DNA of 64,000 bases from Monomorium pharaonis (taxonomy: Eukaryota > Arthropoda > Insecta > Hymenoptera > Formicidae), in NCBI RefSeq assembly GCF_013373865.1, contig NC_050472.1:12671913-12735912 (forward strand), read 5' to 3'. The notes beneath the pieces are model-generated. The model saw nothing but the letters and a program-made list of their open reading frames with translations. It had not been told where the DNA came from and ran no database searches. This document shows positions 11,501 through 26,500 of the stretch, in pieces. Made by a program: the position numbers and the translations under genes. Position 1 is the stretch's first letter; each line of letters begins with the position of its first letter.

Positions 11501-14500
11501 TTTTTGAGTTATAAGCCAAAATAGTGGGAGCGTCCCAGGTGCGCACAGTAATAAACGGACACAGCAGGCTGAGTGAATCGGACACAGACCAAATGCGCAC
11601 AGACCAAATGCGCACGGACCAGATGCACACGGACCAAATGCGCACGGACCAAATGCGCACAGACCAAATGGACACAGTAACCAACAAACTTACCACATGG
11701 GTTGCGACTTTTCAGGCACCTCTACCGACAGGGTGGGTGCGGGAGGGGGGGGCGAAGCCCTCCCTTGCACCCCCCCGTGTGTGCGTGCGTGCGTGCGTGT
11801 GTGTGTGCAAAGCATTCTCTACACTACATAGGCTTGCGATTGTGCGCATTTGGTCCGTGCGCATTTGGTCCGTGTGCATCTGGTCCGTGCGCATTTGGTC
11901 CGTGTGCATCTGGTCCGTGCGCATTTGGTCTGTGCGCATTTGGTCTGTGTCCGTTTCACTCAGCCTGCTGTGTCCGTCAAAAAAACGTCAAAATAACGAC
12001 GACTTTTACAACCTGGGATAGTCATATTCCCGTAATATTTCAGAAACGTTCTTGCGGAGCAAAGCGGACATTTTAACATTGCTGCAACCTTGCAGAAACA
12101 TTGCAGAGACATAACGTAACGTAACTGTAATAGTTTCAACATTTAAGTGTAATGTCTCTGCAACATTGCAGAAACTTTTCTGTGCTATCAGGGACGGATT
12201 ATAAGACATAATAATGTCATTGACTGGAACGAACAATATACAACTCCACGAATGATTGTACACAGAGAAGAGTAAAGAAGTCAATTTGTTCATTTAGTTA
12301 CTTGATCATCTTGCGTTCCATTGACTATGTAATTCGACTCTGTTAATTAATATTGAAAATGATCCGATAATGTATCAAAACGTCTATTTTTATAATTAAC
12401 AAAATACTACTACAAATACTTATACACTGAGATCTTGTATTGGCTCATTAGCCTCCGTTTAATTAATTTTTATTTCTTTTAAGAACTTGACTCATGATTC
12501 ATTAGGAAATTCATCCCTCTCAAGGAAGCAGCATATCATGTTATGATCATGAGATCATCGAATCATCATTGTAAATAAGTGTGCGTGCGTGCATGCGTCC
12601 GTGGGTGGGTCGGTGTGGGTGTTGGTGCGGGTGCAGGTGTCCGCGTCCCCGCGCGCGTGTGTGTGGTGTGTCTGACAAAAAAGAAAAGAGAGACAGATAA
12701 TAGAAAAAGAAAATGTGTGCTAATAAAAAAAAATCTTTGTTTATAAAATGTATTCTTGATTCCATTTTGCAGCGATTTTTTGTCTCAAAATTATGTATGT
12801 GCGCGTATTATTATGTATAGCCATTCATTGATCATACCAAGCTTCCCGCGTGAGCGCTCGCGTCTGTCCGTGAGTTGCGTCGCCCTTGCCTACTTTTTGT
12901 ACCTGACTTGTAATACGATAACTTTATCTTTTAATAATTTAAAAAGCTTCAGACAAAACTTTGGGAAAAGAAAAGTTGTTTTAGAATTAAGTGAAGAATG
13001 TGACATTTTAAGGACAAAAGTTGCTTCGAATCATCCTGTATATGGATTTTCCATATATAAACTCCATATTTAATTATGAATATCCTATTAACTGACACAA
13101 GAAATTTTTTTTAAGAACAAACAATGTATGTATATACAATAATTTTTTGTTATATCCTAATAAGATGACATAATTTTGATTGCAATAAAACTTTTTCAGC
13201 ACATCATATATCGTAATTATGATATGGCAAAATACGTGAAAATAGTCTTTTTTTGCAACTTTTATACTTTAGTATTTTTTTTGTGTATTTCTCAAAATTG
13301 TGACATGATGAAGTAATTTAGAAATCGAGAATTCAATATCTTAAAATTTATAGAAAATAACTAATTTAATGTTAAGAAAATCCTAAAGTCGTCTGTTTTA
13401 TTTACATTTTTTTAAGAAATTAATCTTTTAATTAGCTTTATATGTAGAATCGCAAAACTTTTATAGAATTGAAGTGAGTACCAAAATCTAGAGGAAAAAG
13501 ATCAACTTTACATCAAAAACGAAAAAATTTTATTTTTGGTACATAGAACTGTCACTTGATGACAATATTTGCTTAGTGTACAAAATCTACAATATAGTAT
13601 ATGTACAAAATGAAACTTTATTTCTCTAAGGATAACATATACGAACAATATCGTGCAATTCGAATTAAGTTTAAAAGCCTAGAAAAAAAATTAGTTTCAT
13701 GAACTTTTTATAATTGCAAATACAGATACAGATTAATAAAAAAAAAATCAAAAAAAATGTTTTTCATTCTTGGTATAAAGTCTAATTTATAAGCTGATGT
13801 TATTACGTATACTTTAATTCTAGAAAAAATTTTCCAAATCTATAAAAGAAATACGAATACAAATTTTGTTAATGATATACACGAATAACTCTACATTATT
13901 GACCTCAATCAAGTTTGACGGATGTTAATTACGCATACAGGAATAAATGATGAAATGTCCTTTACCGCGGAACCTGGTTTCATCGGCGTGGCACCTGGCA
14001 GCGGTGTAAGTACATGACCACCAGTTTCCGTTTGCCAGAAAGTGTCTGCTATGCTGCACTTGCCATGACCAACAAGATTATAAAACCAAAGCCAAGCTTC
14101 AGTATTGATCGGTTCACCGACTGAACCAAGTACCTGAAACGGATATATATATATATATATTACTTTCCGTTTTGTATATATTTCTTTTTAGTTCTTCTCG
14201 ATCTATAAATAAACACAAGATTCACCTTAAGCGTGGATAAATTATGCTTCTTTACAAGATCATCACCAAACTTCATTAGTGACCTAATGGCTGTTGGCGC
14301 CGTGTAAAATTGCGTGACTTTGTATTTATCAATAATGGACCAGTATCTATCATTCTCTGGATAGAAAGGTGTACCCTCGAACTGTCAATCACGAATGTAG
14401 ATTACATAAGGGTTATAGAGAAAAAATATGACAAATGCGAGACGAATGATCTCTAAGACTGCTTTCCTTTTACGAAACACAGTTGATATTTCTAACATCT

Positions 14501-17500
14501 AATTCAACACACGTCGCTTTTCATTTAGAATTTGATGCAAATTTAATTGATATACTTTGATTCTGCTTGGGAAGAAAGTTAAAGTGTGTTTTTGATCAAA
14601 GAATGTATTTGCTTCCAGTATTTCGATAAAATTTTTGAATGTGTACCCATATGTATATATTTTAAGATTTAAATTATTCATGTAATAAAAAGTTACAATG
14701 TTACGCATTACATATTCTATAGCTAACTATAAATAACAATTTATATTTTACATTAAAATTAAAAAGAACAACCGCAAAAAGAATAAAAAAATGATCGTTT
14801 TTCCGTTCTCGATACATCAAATGAATTTTATGCCAAATGGTAACTTATGATAAAAAATTAATCGCAGAAAAGTTTTACGATGAGCATACAATTAATTTCA
14901 GAGATATAAAGGGTCAAAGTGGTTAACACTTACTAAGAAAGTATGACACTATCGACACTTGATAGCATAAACTTTTGTTGAATTTTTTAGAAACTTAGTA
15001 TCTATGGGTTCTTTAAGTTCCTGATTACGAATCTGATGACAGATCTCAACAATTCAAAATGGGGGGGGATTCAATATAATGGTGAAAAGCATAATGAAAT
15101 TAATTTCTCCAAAAATTGTTAATTAATCATCAGATTCGTAATCAGGAACTCAAAAAACTTATAGGTACTGAGTTTCAAAAAAATTTTAAAAAAATTCATG
15201 TTATCAAGTGTTAATATAGTGTCATATTTTCTTATAGTAGGTGTTAACCATTTTAAACCTGTATATCTCTGAAACTAATTGTATGCTTATCGTAATACTT
15301 TTCTGCGATTTATTTTTCATCGCGAACTATTATTTAGCATTATATTTATTTGAAAAATTGTGGACGAAAAAAATGGCATTTTTACGATTTTCTTTTTATT
15401 AGAACATATATAAAACTTGAAAATATCGTTTAAAATGTTTTACGATAAATCTTATAAAATTAAATATTGCAATATATACACACTGTGTATATATCGCCAT
15501 TCATTTAACTAAAATAGTAAACTGTGCTCGAGTGTGTTAACTTGTGTTGATTCGTGTCTTCTGAATGAAAAGCAACCTAAATAAGAAAACATGAAAAAAC
15601 ACATACGTACTATAACGGATGTCGCGCCATTCGCTAACGGGCCATAAACGACGTAAGTATGTCCTGTAATCCAGCCACAATCAGCTGTACACCAATAAAT
15701 ATCACTTGGATGATAATCGAAAACATATTTGAAAGTTGTCGCCGCGTAAATTAAATATCCCGCAGTGGTATGAAGAACACCTTTCGGTTTTCCGGTAGAG
15801 CCACTACATGAAAAAGATGAAAAAACTCTACCTTAATGTCTTAAAGAGAAAGGGTCACCGCACAAGCTCTTCCGTAACGCGTTACGTTAAATTAAGTACC
15901 TCATATAAACCTAAACTTGTACTTAAAAATTAACACACAAAGAAATCCTTAACGTAAGTTCTTAAGTTCTTATGTTAAAGATTTCTTTGTACGTTAACTT
16001 AAATCTATTGTTAAGTACGAAGTCTATTGTTAAGTAAAAATAATACAATAAACAGGTCAATATATCGAGCCAAGACAAAATTTCCCTAATACGTTATAAT
16101 TTAATAAATAAACATTATACAGGGTGTTACAAAAGCATCGGATTTGCTTAGCACCATGCGATAGAGAATAAAAATCTAAGAAGAAATGTCTAATACTATT
16201 TTTCGATGCGGTAAATAGTTTTGCCTTAATTCCTCATTGTAATAAGTCAATAAGCGCGGAGGTACAAGAGAAAGTCAGTGACGGAAAATGCGTGAAGTTG
16301 ACTCCTTGTTATTAAAAATTAAAAAATGCTTCTAATGTTAATAATTATCAATAAAATTCTTTGGAAGCTTACCAAAATTTTTAATAGAACTGTCGGTTAC
16401 CGAGAAATATTTCCATTTTGACGGGACTTGGAAAATTTTCGAATTTGTATCTTCAACTAAAGAAATTTTTTATTCCGCAGCTTACAGCTTCGAGTGTTAA
16501 TAATTATCGATAAAATTCTTTAGGCGACTACCAGAACTACCGATTACCGAAAAAATTTTTACCGTTATAGGACTTACTTACAAAGATTTGTCTATCGGGC
16601 AAAGTAAGAAAAAATTCAATGGTAATTAAATTTATTTATTATAAAACGATAAAACATTGTAACGAACCCCCGCCTACCGACGACCAGCGACCGCGTACGG
16701 CCCGACCGAACATCCGTCGGGCCACGATACGGGCACCGGCCCGCCATAAAGAATCACATCGCGTCGAGGCGAAAATCACCTCCGCACGTCGCGCGATTCC
16801 CCACCGATCTCCCGACCATCGGAGATCGAGTACGAGAGAAGCCGGAGACTCCCGAGAGTCGCCGACCCTCCACCCGGACGGGTATAAAAGGCCGTCCCGG
16901 TAGAGGCAGCTTCACTTCTTTTCTTGAAACGATCTCAGCGAGACACGACAAGACAAGAAGCCTCCTAGCACCTGCGACCAGAAATTAGAGTGGAGAGTTC
17001 TCCACTTTAGCCGAGTGTTCTCCGGCTCTGATCACAATCTTTTCCGTCTCCTGGGGCCAGTGCACTAAGGGTGAAGAGTTATCCGCCTTTGCCGAGATCT
17101 CTCGGCCACTGGCCCGCTCCGCTCCTAGCCACGACAATCTAGGCAAAAAAGGGGGTCAAGTGTTCTTGGTCTCCTCCGAGCGCTCTCGGATCTAGATCCA
17201 CGCGATCCATGAATCACCGCCTCGTCCAAACGTAAAAACCGCGACCGCCCCCTGCACCGCGCTGATTTCTGCGCCCACCGGCTCCGAAAACCCCCACCGC
17301 AGGGCGCCCGCCGCCGTCACACCGCAAACCCCGCGCTCGCCATCGAACATCGCACGCGACTTACGCGAAACACCTGATCACCGCGTGCACGTATAACACA
17401 CGCGGAACAGCTTGTAAATATTGTACAGAATCAAATATATCTATCTATTTTACGCCACAAGTCGCGTTGTCTATTGTCTCGGACCTTTTCTTTCTATATC

Positions 17501-20500
17501 CCGGCGAGCTAATCCGCACGGAAATCAGGTCATTACAACATTATAACAAGTGCTTCTTATAACAAGTGCTCAAAGTGTCCACCATTAACTTCCAAACATT
17601 TAATTGCTGTATTTATGACACTTTCTGTGGCATGTTGAATGTGGTGTTGTTGTACATTATTAAATGCTATTTGTATTTGCTCCTCCAATTCGTTCTGCGT
17701 TTCTACGCGATTAATTTATAGCATTTGTAACCTGCATAATGTGCTGGACATCCATCATGCATAAAAATAATGTTGCGTCCAAATAACGGCATATTGTCGA
17801 TAGCAGCAGGAGGCAAAATAATAAATTTGGCAACTTATCGCGCAAAAATTTCATGTAATTGAGACTGTTTATCCTTTCTGGTAAAAATCGGCAGTTTTGG
17901 TAGCCGCCTAAAGAATTCTATCAATAATTATTAGCACTCGAAGCTGTAAGCTGCGGAATAAAAAATTTCTTTAGTTAAAGATACAAATTCGAAAATTTTC
18001 CAAGTCCCGTCAAAATGGAAATACTTTTCGGTAACCGACAGTTCTATTGAAAATTTTGGTAGCCTTCCAAAGAATTTTATTGATAATTATTAGCATTAGA
18101 AACATTTTTCAATTTTTAATAACAAGGAGTCAACTTCACGCATTCTCCGTCACTGACTTTTTTCTCTTGTACCTCCGCGCTTATTGACTTATTACAATGA
18201 TGAATTAAGCGAAACTATTTACCGGATCGAAAAATAGTATTAGACATTTCTTCTTAGATTTTTATTCTCTATCGCATGGTGCTAAGTAAATCCGATGCTT
18301 TTGTAACACCCTGTATAATTATAAACGCGACTAATAACACTGTTGAAAAATGTTCAATTTTGACCAAAATTCAATTTTGATCAAAATTGAACATTTTTCA
18401 CCACAGTGTTATTAGTCGTGTTTATAATTATATAATGTTTATTTAATAAATTATAACGTATTAAGGAAATTCTGTCTTGGCTCGATATATTCACCTCTTT
18501 ATTGCATTATTTTTGCTTAGCACTAACGAGCCCTTTATAATTGTTTGTACTATTGTTAAGTACTGGCCAAAGTTAAGGCCAGTATTAACGTAACGTAACG
18601 CGTTATGGAAGAGTTTGTGCAATGACTCAAACACTGTTCATATTTGGCCTGTTAAGAATTGTGGCGCCGCCTTGAGGATAATGGGCCGTACCAGTTTTAT
18701 TCCTACCAAACTGAATATAGAGGCAGAGAAATGAATATAGAGGTTATTTGCGTTGTATCTCGCATTATTAACTTTAATAAGTAAATTTACTTATTCATAT
18801 TTTACTTATTAGTAACTAATTAGACAATGAACAAAAATAAAAATAGACATAAGCAATGTTATAAATGCTATATAGTTGATTGTAAAAGTACGTCAAACGA
18901 TGATTCGATTATTTTGCATACATTTCAAATATGACAATGAAAGAGAAATGGCTTAAATGGAGTAAAATAAGAAAAGAAAATATTAAAAAATCTTCCTGTG
19001 CAGCAAACGTTTCAAAGCAGACGTTTATATATAATAATAATTTAAGTGTTGTAGAATTTTAAAAGATACTTGTATATCAAAGTTATAATAACAAGTGTGT
19101 GATTTTCTTTAAAAAAAAAACACCAAATCTAAGAATACTTTTGATCAAATTTGACCTAAGTGATATTTTCTTATAACGAAAAAAATCACAAATGCAAGAT
19201 AAAATTTTTGATTAAATTCAACATAAATAATATACATTCCTGAAATGGTATAACTTTGATTATTAAAGTAACAAATATTTTAAATAAAAAATTATTGTAT
19301 TCACACACACAAATTAACGTTTCTGCAAAAAAATATGTAAATATTTTGCGCCCATTATAAGAATGAACATTACAAAACGAGAGTATTCAGCTTTTTCTCT
19401 ACAAAAATAATGATCGTTACGCGCGCTGCCTAGTATACTCTTCGACCGCGAGTTAACTATCGGATTGGCGATATCGATCGGCGGCGGCAGTCAACTGTTG
19501 AAAACCGAGCAATGGGAGTAAAGTAAATCCGTTCGAACGGATCCCGGACCAGCCCCCAAATGTAACGCGCGCGCCCGCGGAAGGAAAGAAAACACTCTCT
19601 TTCAAACTCAAGAAATCAAGCGTTTTTATTGAAAAGATAACAAGCACTAGCTCGCAGTCACTTTACAACTATTTGTTAATTCTTGTTTACTCCCGTTGCC
19701 CGGATTTCAACAGCTGACCGCCGCCGCCGATCGATATCATCGATCCGACAACTGACTCGCGGTCGAAGAGTATACCAGGCAGCGCGCGTAACACTGCCCT
19801 CCCTCTTTAAGATTGTCGTCCTGACAATCAGGGAGGCGATCCGACGAGCTCTCCAGAGTTGGCTCCTTGGGAGCGATACATTTGCACGCGGTTCAAATGG
19901 ACACGGTGCTTTTGGACATGATATTTTGCGCACTGTTCACTTGCACACCGTTTAGTTGCACACTATTCATTTGCACACCGTTCATTTCCATACCGTTCAG
20001 TTGGAGTGGATATAATTTGCCCACGGTCGAAGTGACCACACGTAAATTTGACCACGTCCAAAATGGCCACGTTCGGAATGGCCACATTCGACACGGCCAC
20101 GTTCGGAATGGCCACGGGAAATATTGCACGGAGTTCAATTTGCCCACGTTCGAAACGACCACGTCCGAAACAGCCACGTTTGGAACGGCCACGTTCGAAA
20201 TAGCCACGTTCGAAATGGCCACATTCGAAATGGTCACGTATGTTTTACTTGAGCATGCGCAGCAGTCATATTCTCATGCTTCTTAGTTACAAGCGCATGC
20301 TCTGTCTAGCACAAGCCATGCAAAAAATGCGTAAATATCAATTGAGAAATGGTCCAGCGAGAAACGATAATTCGACGTGGAATCGACATCGAAATGACGA
20401 AAAAAACACAAGGGCGTGCGCGCGCGCGTGTGTGTGTGTGTGTGTGGGTATCCGTTTCTTTGCGTGTCCAACTGAACAGTGTGCAAATGAACGGTGTCCA

Positions 20501-23500
20501 AAAGCATCGTGCCCAAATGAATATTCACGATATTTTTCTTTTGTGCATGCTTCTGAATGTATATGTGTATTTAGTATATAACTTAATTTATTAAGAAAGC
20601 GATTTCTAATACCTTAGTCTTTTATGTGTACGTATGTTTAAATGTCTCTCTCTTTCTCTTTCTCTCATGCGTGGGTGTATAATATTATACGTATTAATTT
20701 AATATATAAATTAGTTTGTAAGAAAGCGATTTTATACTAAAACAAATTATTCGGTTTAGCGGCACCAAATTTTTGTAGTAAAGTATTTATTTGGAATATT
20801 TGTAATTTATTTGTATTAAAATACTTATTTGCCAGCCCAATATTACGTCCTTGATTTCTTGCTAATATGCTTCCTGACAATTGTTTTTTACAGGCGCACA
20901 GCAACCTCGCATCGGCGCACACCAGCCAATTATAATTAAATACGAAAGGCTGATATTTAAAGTTTAATCTTGTATTTGAGATTTTCTGAAATTTATAATT
21001 AAATAACGGTAAACAAAAAGGGACTCGGCCCCAATGACCTTGACCTTGACACATGTTGTCTCCTGAGTGATTTTTAAGAGATTTTAGCCGGCGCTCATGA
21101 TTCGTTAAAAAGTTATTAACAAAAAAATTTTATAAATACGATACATACGATCTCTGCTTTACTTAAAGTCGCAAACTCATGTGGTGCAGAAAACGCGTTG
21201 GGCGGGATACAAAGAAAGGGCTTCGCCCTCCCCCTACATCCTCGCGCTAATTTTTATACAGCGTGTGCTTGTGTGTATTTTTACGTGCTTTAAAATAAGA
21301 AAACCTATTAATTCATTATTATCCTATTCTAAACTTAATTATTATCCTATTCTAAATCCTATAAAGAAATATGGATAAATCTTAACAAAAAGAACCTAGT
21401 TTCAATAAATTATAAATTCATTATTAAAATAATGCATTTATGCATGCTTTAAAATAAGAAAGTCTATTAATTTATTATTATCCTAATCTTTTATGCAAAG
21501 TCGCAAACGCATATGGTGCAGAGAACGCATAGGCGGGGTGCAAGGGCAAGTCTTCGCCCTCCCCCTATATATCCCTGCATTAATTTTTATAAAGCATACA
21601 TAAATTAATAAATTTTCTTATTCTAAAGCACACAAAAATGCGTGCTTTATAAAAATTAATTCGGGAATGTAGGGGAAGAGCGAAGTCCTCCCCTTGTACC
21701 CCGCCCACGCATTTTCTGCACCACATGGGTTTGCAACTATAAATAAAGCAGAGATATCATGTATCGTATTTATGAAACTTCTTTTGTTAATAATTTTAAT
21801 AATGTTAATAACTCAGGAGGACAACATATGTTAACATGTCAAGTCACTGGGGGCTGGGTCCCCTTTTGTTAAGATTTACCCATATCAAAAGACACGGTGG
21901 TGTCTCGCGCCAAGTATACGCCATGCCTCTATTTACGCGAGACGTCATTTGCGAGATTCCGTAGATTACCGGATCTCAATATTCCGTAATACCGGAAATC
22001 TTTTTTTTCTTGTAGCCGTACCGCTACACGTCTTGTCAATCCCATTGTTCGTAATACTTTTATGTCGAAGTGTGCATGTAAATTTGTGTAATATACATAT
22101 ATATTTGTAATAAAATTCCAGAAAATTTAAGACTACGAAAATTTATTTCGACTGCGCTTCCTTGCTCCCTGCTCGAACCTTTTCTGATCCTGGCCAAACG
22201 GCGGTCGTATCCGTGCTCAAAAATAAGGTTGTTTTAACCTCTACTGTTATAGATAGAACGGTTATTTTCTTTAACTTTTTCTTTTTTAAATTATGAGTTA
22301 TAGTTAAAAGCGAATCATTAATTTTTACTATAACTTTGATATGCAAATATCTTTCAGGATTCTACCACACTTACTTAGTATATAATAGTCTGCTTTTACA
22401 TGTTTGGTGCACAGAAAGATTTTGTTTTTATTTTCTTGCTTATTTTACTCCATTCAAGCCATTTCTCTCTCACTGTCATATTTGAAGGAAATGTATGCAA
22501 AATAATCGAATCATCGTTTGACGTACGTTTACTGTCAACTGTATAGCATTTATAACACTGCTTATGTCTACTTTTATTTTTGCTCATTGTGTAAATAGTT
22601 TATTATTAAAGTTAATAACGCAAGATACAAAGCAAATAATCTCTATTGCCTCTGCCTCTGTATTCAGTTTGGATAAGAATGAAACTGTTATAGCTTATCA
22701 TCTGCAAGGCAGCGCCACAAGTCTTAATCCTCCGTACACTTATTTTCACTAACACGGTCTGTACACTGACTCCTTTGTCCTGTCCCTTTTTTAAATGTTA
22801 AATACATGCAAAAAATCGAAAAAAATTCTTAATTACTTTTGAGTGACTACACTTTTAATTTCAATAGTTATTTTGGTCATTTATTAAAAATTTTTTTTAC
22901 AATAACAATTTAAATTTCCCAAGATTGACAAGAAATGGAATTTTGTAGAAAAATTCATAATTTAATAACAAATTATTATTTAAAAAAATTCTTTTAAGGT
23001 TTTTTAGAATAAAGTATGACTTTTCAGAAAAAAATTGTTCTATATGTGTCGGTTGCAGAAAGTATAATTATTTGCATGATTGAAAATAGGTATTTTTCAG
23101 GTAATGAGAATATAATAAAATGATAATTTTTCACAAATCTTTTTTTATTATAAACAATTATAATGTATTATCATAAAAAAGCTATATATAATGTAAAATG
23201 ATCAAAATTGAAGTAATAATAATATTAACTATGTTTTTGTGCGCAATCTAAACAGAAAATTGTGCGATGATCGTCGCAAATTAGCTCGCCACATACACCA
23301 CATAAAACCATGTTTTTCTTTATTATCTGCGGACCGATATACAGAATATCTTTTTCGTTTGTTCATTTTTGTATTAGGATTAAAAGCTTGAGTAGAGTCA
23401 TCGTCATTATTTAAAATTTCTCGAATTGTATAACGCAAATAGCTTCTTAATGTTTTTATTTCTAAACGACGTTGCAAATGTGGCTTTACTAAATTGAAAG

Positions 23501-26500
23501 CCAAGTCTTTCAAAAAGTCACGCCGATTTAAAAATAGATTTTTTGTCGCAAATAGTATAAAATGACGAATTTATGTCAGCATAATCAAGCATGGCATAGA
23601 ATATACGCAAGAGCCAGCGATTAGACGTGTCCAAGAGGCCATTGTGATTAAATTGTCTTTATTGACTAAAAAAAGCAAATTATGCTTATAACTTAAGTAA
23701 AACATGATAAAAATAACAAAATAATTAAGAAAAATACAAAAATTAAGTATTTCTTACTGTCACGAAATACTAACACGGTCTGTACACTGGGTCTTTTTGG
23801 GAACACTTGAAAAGTTTACATTCTGCCGTTTTAACAATAAGTACCGGATCGAAGCGTCCTTTTGGGTATGAGTACCTACTATTACTAAGTTTTTTTAGGG
23901 AGGGGAGCCAAGCTTTGCCTATCACCACTTGTGTCTACACAAGTGAAAAATTTCGCTTGTTCCCTTTTGGGGTCAGTGTTCAGACGGAGGGTTAACAAAT
24001 CGAATCGACTATATTTTTTTATTTAAATTGTGAGTACCAATTTTTTTTCATTTAGAACGCATACCTTGTATAAAGGATAAAAAGTGGATCCTCGGCAGAC
24101 ATCCAAGCTGGATAACAGCTCGGTTCCGCGTCCTCCATCTCGTCATGCCACCAAACATCTCGATCGTCATCCCAAGAAATGTTAGTCATATCCATGATCG
24201 CACCATTATTAGTGCCGTTTACTCCTTTCATTTTACCCTGAGGATTGCTAAGTCTTCTCAGATGTGCGACGACGATGCAACTCTCGATTCGATGATCATG
24301 CTTTTTTACTTTATCCGCAGCTTCGTCACAAATATTTTTTAACAGAAGTAATTTCTCACCTCGCCATACGCCATCCGCAGTAATAAGAACTTTGGCCTTG
24401 GAATCGAGGATCCGTTCCGCCAATGAATCAGATGAGTAGCCTGCGAACTACGATCGTATATATACACACATACACACACGCGCGTGTATATAAGTATATC
24501 GCGTGTGCGTGTGTGTGTGCGCGCGTGTGTGTACAGTTTCTTTAAAATTGGCAATCACAGTTATCCCATTCTTCAGAACAATGGCTGTGATTGGTCTTAT
24601 AACGTCATTAATCGCTTTTGCAGCAATTAACTCAGGCCAGTTGGAAAGGCTAATACATTGTGACGTGACGCGTCCGGTCGCGCTCGTCACAAGGGCGTAA
24701 GTCCGACCGAGGGGGTCGGTTTGGAGCTCCTCCTCGTCGAGCCGAGGGGGACACGACTTTGTTTTACGATTGTTTTTTTTCTTTTTTTAGTTACCGTATT
24801 ACCTTGTCAGAATAATTAGGGTAGTTAGCACTAAGGCGCCGAGTGAGGGCTTAATTTTATTGTACCACGAACGGAGGAGGAGCAGCCATCGGGGGAAAAG
24901 TATCGCGAGCAGTCGACAGTAGGCGAGGTGCCCCGCAAAGAGTTTCCCCGCCGAGCCGTGCGACGAGCCCGGCTGATTGTTACCGCCCTGAGCCGCAAGG
25001 ATACCGTCGCCGTAGAGATATCGTGGCAGAAATATACCGCATGGCAACATGAGGGATTCCTGAGAGGAATCACGCCGAGGGCACGCCACCGGGCTGCAGA
25101 CCGGGGGAGCGACCGTCAAACTGTCAACCGGCCGCCACGCAGATCGGTTCGGCCACGGCATGGTCAGCCGGGCCAACCAAAAATGGCAGAGCAATAGCAC
25201 TCGCATCGGCGGAAGTCGTCACGCGCGGACCACGAGGCAATTGGAGAGGCGATGCGGCGCAGCATGGGATCAAGGCGTGCGGATCGACCGAAAATCGAAG
25301 CACGCGCATGCGCGGCGGCTTGAGCCGGCCGGCGCGGGACCGGGGCTCCTCACTGTTCGGCAAGCCGTGACTGCGTACACTTGGCAGAGGACGAGCCCCA
25401 GGATACCGATTGTTACCGCTATCAGCTACAGGGACCAGGATTCCGCTCACTGTTGTAAGGTCACCACTCGGCAGTCATCGATAAGTAAGGTTTGGAAAAG
25501 GCGGTCAACCCTCGTGCGGGACCGGATACCGGATACCGTTCCCACTGAGGACAACGGTCATCCGAATCCGATATTGTTAGTGATATTAGTGTGTAAAGTA
25601 ACTCGAAGAAAGAGTAGAGTTTTGTGGCCGCACGAGGGCTCGGACCGACCGGCCCCGAATAATTGATCGCGTGAGTACGTCCCTCTCGGACTACGCCGGA
25701 GCCGACAGTCATAGGATATTAGAATCATTGTTACCGCGATTTGTTTCCGCCATTATTACTTTTGTCTTTGTTCGAGCGGAGAGCCTCGTCGGCCTCCCGC
25801 CGCGTATTATCAATTCTATAGTTTCCGCATTTCTTGTATCTATAATTCGTTTCCGTCTCCAGCAAAGTTATATTCGTGAATTAATTGTGAAGATTCATTG
25901 AGTAAAGCTCATTGTCGCCTTGTTACCGTTCTCACACTGTGAGTAAAGAAATATAATATAACTCGTTAATTGTTTACCACATTGAGTACCGAATCTGTAT
26001 ACGACCTGCCTCGATCCGACATCTCCACACCTTCCGTCTCAATAAGAACCACGCCACTCTACCGTCTCGAGAGTAAACGAGCTACCGGCACTTGTAGCGC
26101 TTTCTAGTTAGTTACCGTATTATCGTTGCTTATTGTGTGGCGCGAGAAGTCGCGCCTGGCGCCCAACAAAGTATTGGGAAGTTACCGTTCTTGCACGTTA
26201 CCGCTATCGTATCGAGAGCAATCTCGATCGATATTTGGGGGATACCGTATACCAGATACCGCTATCGTGTCGAGAGCCATCTCGTCCGATATTTGGGGAT
26301 ACCGTCTACAAGTTACCGTTCTCGCTTCGAGAGCAATCTCGAGCGAGTGGGGGATACCGTATGCAAGCTACTGATACCGTATCGAGAGCATTCTCGAGAA
26401 ATACTGAAGCTACCGTCTCGCCAACTATCGAATCTAACTAGAAGAGCGTTACTCGTTACCGCATATACAGAGATTCCCGTTTAATTGGGCGTAGCCCCCT

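Larger units (their letters stand above)
9274..13038. mobile_element. TA-flanked element with ~200 bp inverted repeats (Tc1/mariner type)
   Basis: Left end CAGGGTGATTCAAAATTACC, right end its inverse with changes (GAATCATCCTG), both bordered by TA. The arms match for about 200 bp (9274-9480 against 12840-13038), including the shared gtaggcaagggcg block. No transposase survives. The interior is a mosaic of later insertions: degenerate ~60 bp repeats (9500-9970), hairpin repeats, a CCCAGACAGCACA end at 11170, another CAGGGTTATTC end at 11403 and a word array. Confidence 0.7.
16120..18313. mobile_element. TA-flanked mariner-like element with transposase remnant and solo LTR
   Basis: Ends CAGGGTGTTACAAAAGCATC and inverse, bordered by TA. 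Inverted repeats extend about 450 bp. A minus-strand transposase remnant lies at 17557-17826. A GC-rich LTR is inserted at 16658-17537. Confidence 0.8.
15861..18622. mobile_element. Outer foldback element, split by a mariner-like insertion
   Basis: Left end region gcacaagctcttccgtaacg and right end region gttatggaagagtttgtgc are inverse copies, and matching sequence continues inwards (gctcgatatattcacct against aggtcaatatatcgagc). The centre is occupied by the element at 16120-18313. No clear target duplication seen. Confidence 0.6.

Noticed and set aside
9274..13038. Reading the TA-flanked element as an active transposon
   Set aside because: No transposase frame is left and the interior is filled with later insertions.
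24799..25712. Several ORFs of 80-168 codons on both strands
   Set aside because: The block is GC-rich, so long open frames occur by chance; no domain, no consistent frame, and an LTR-like context.
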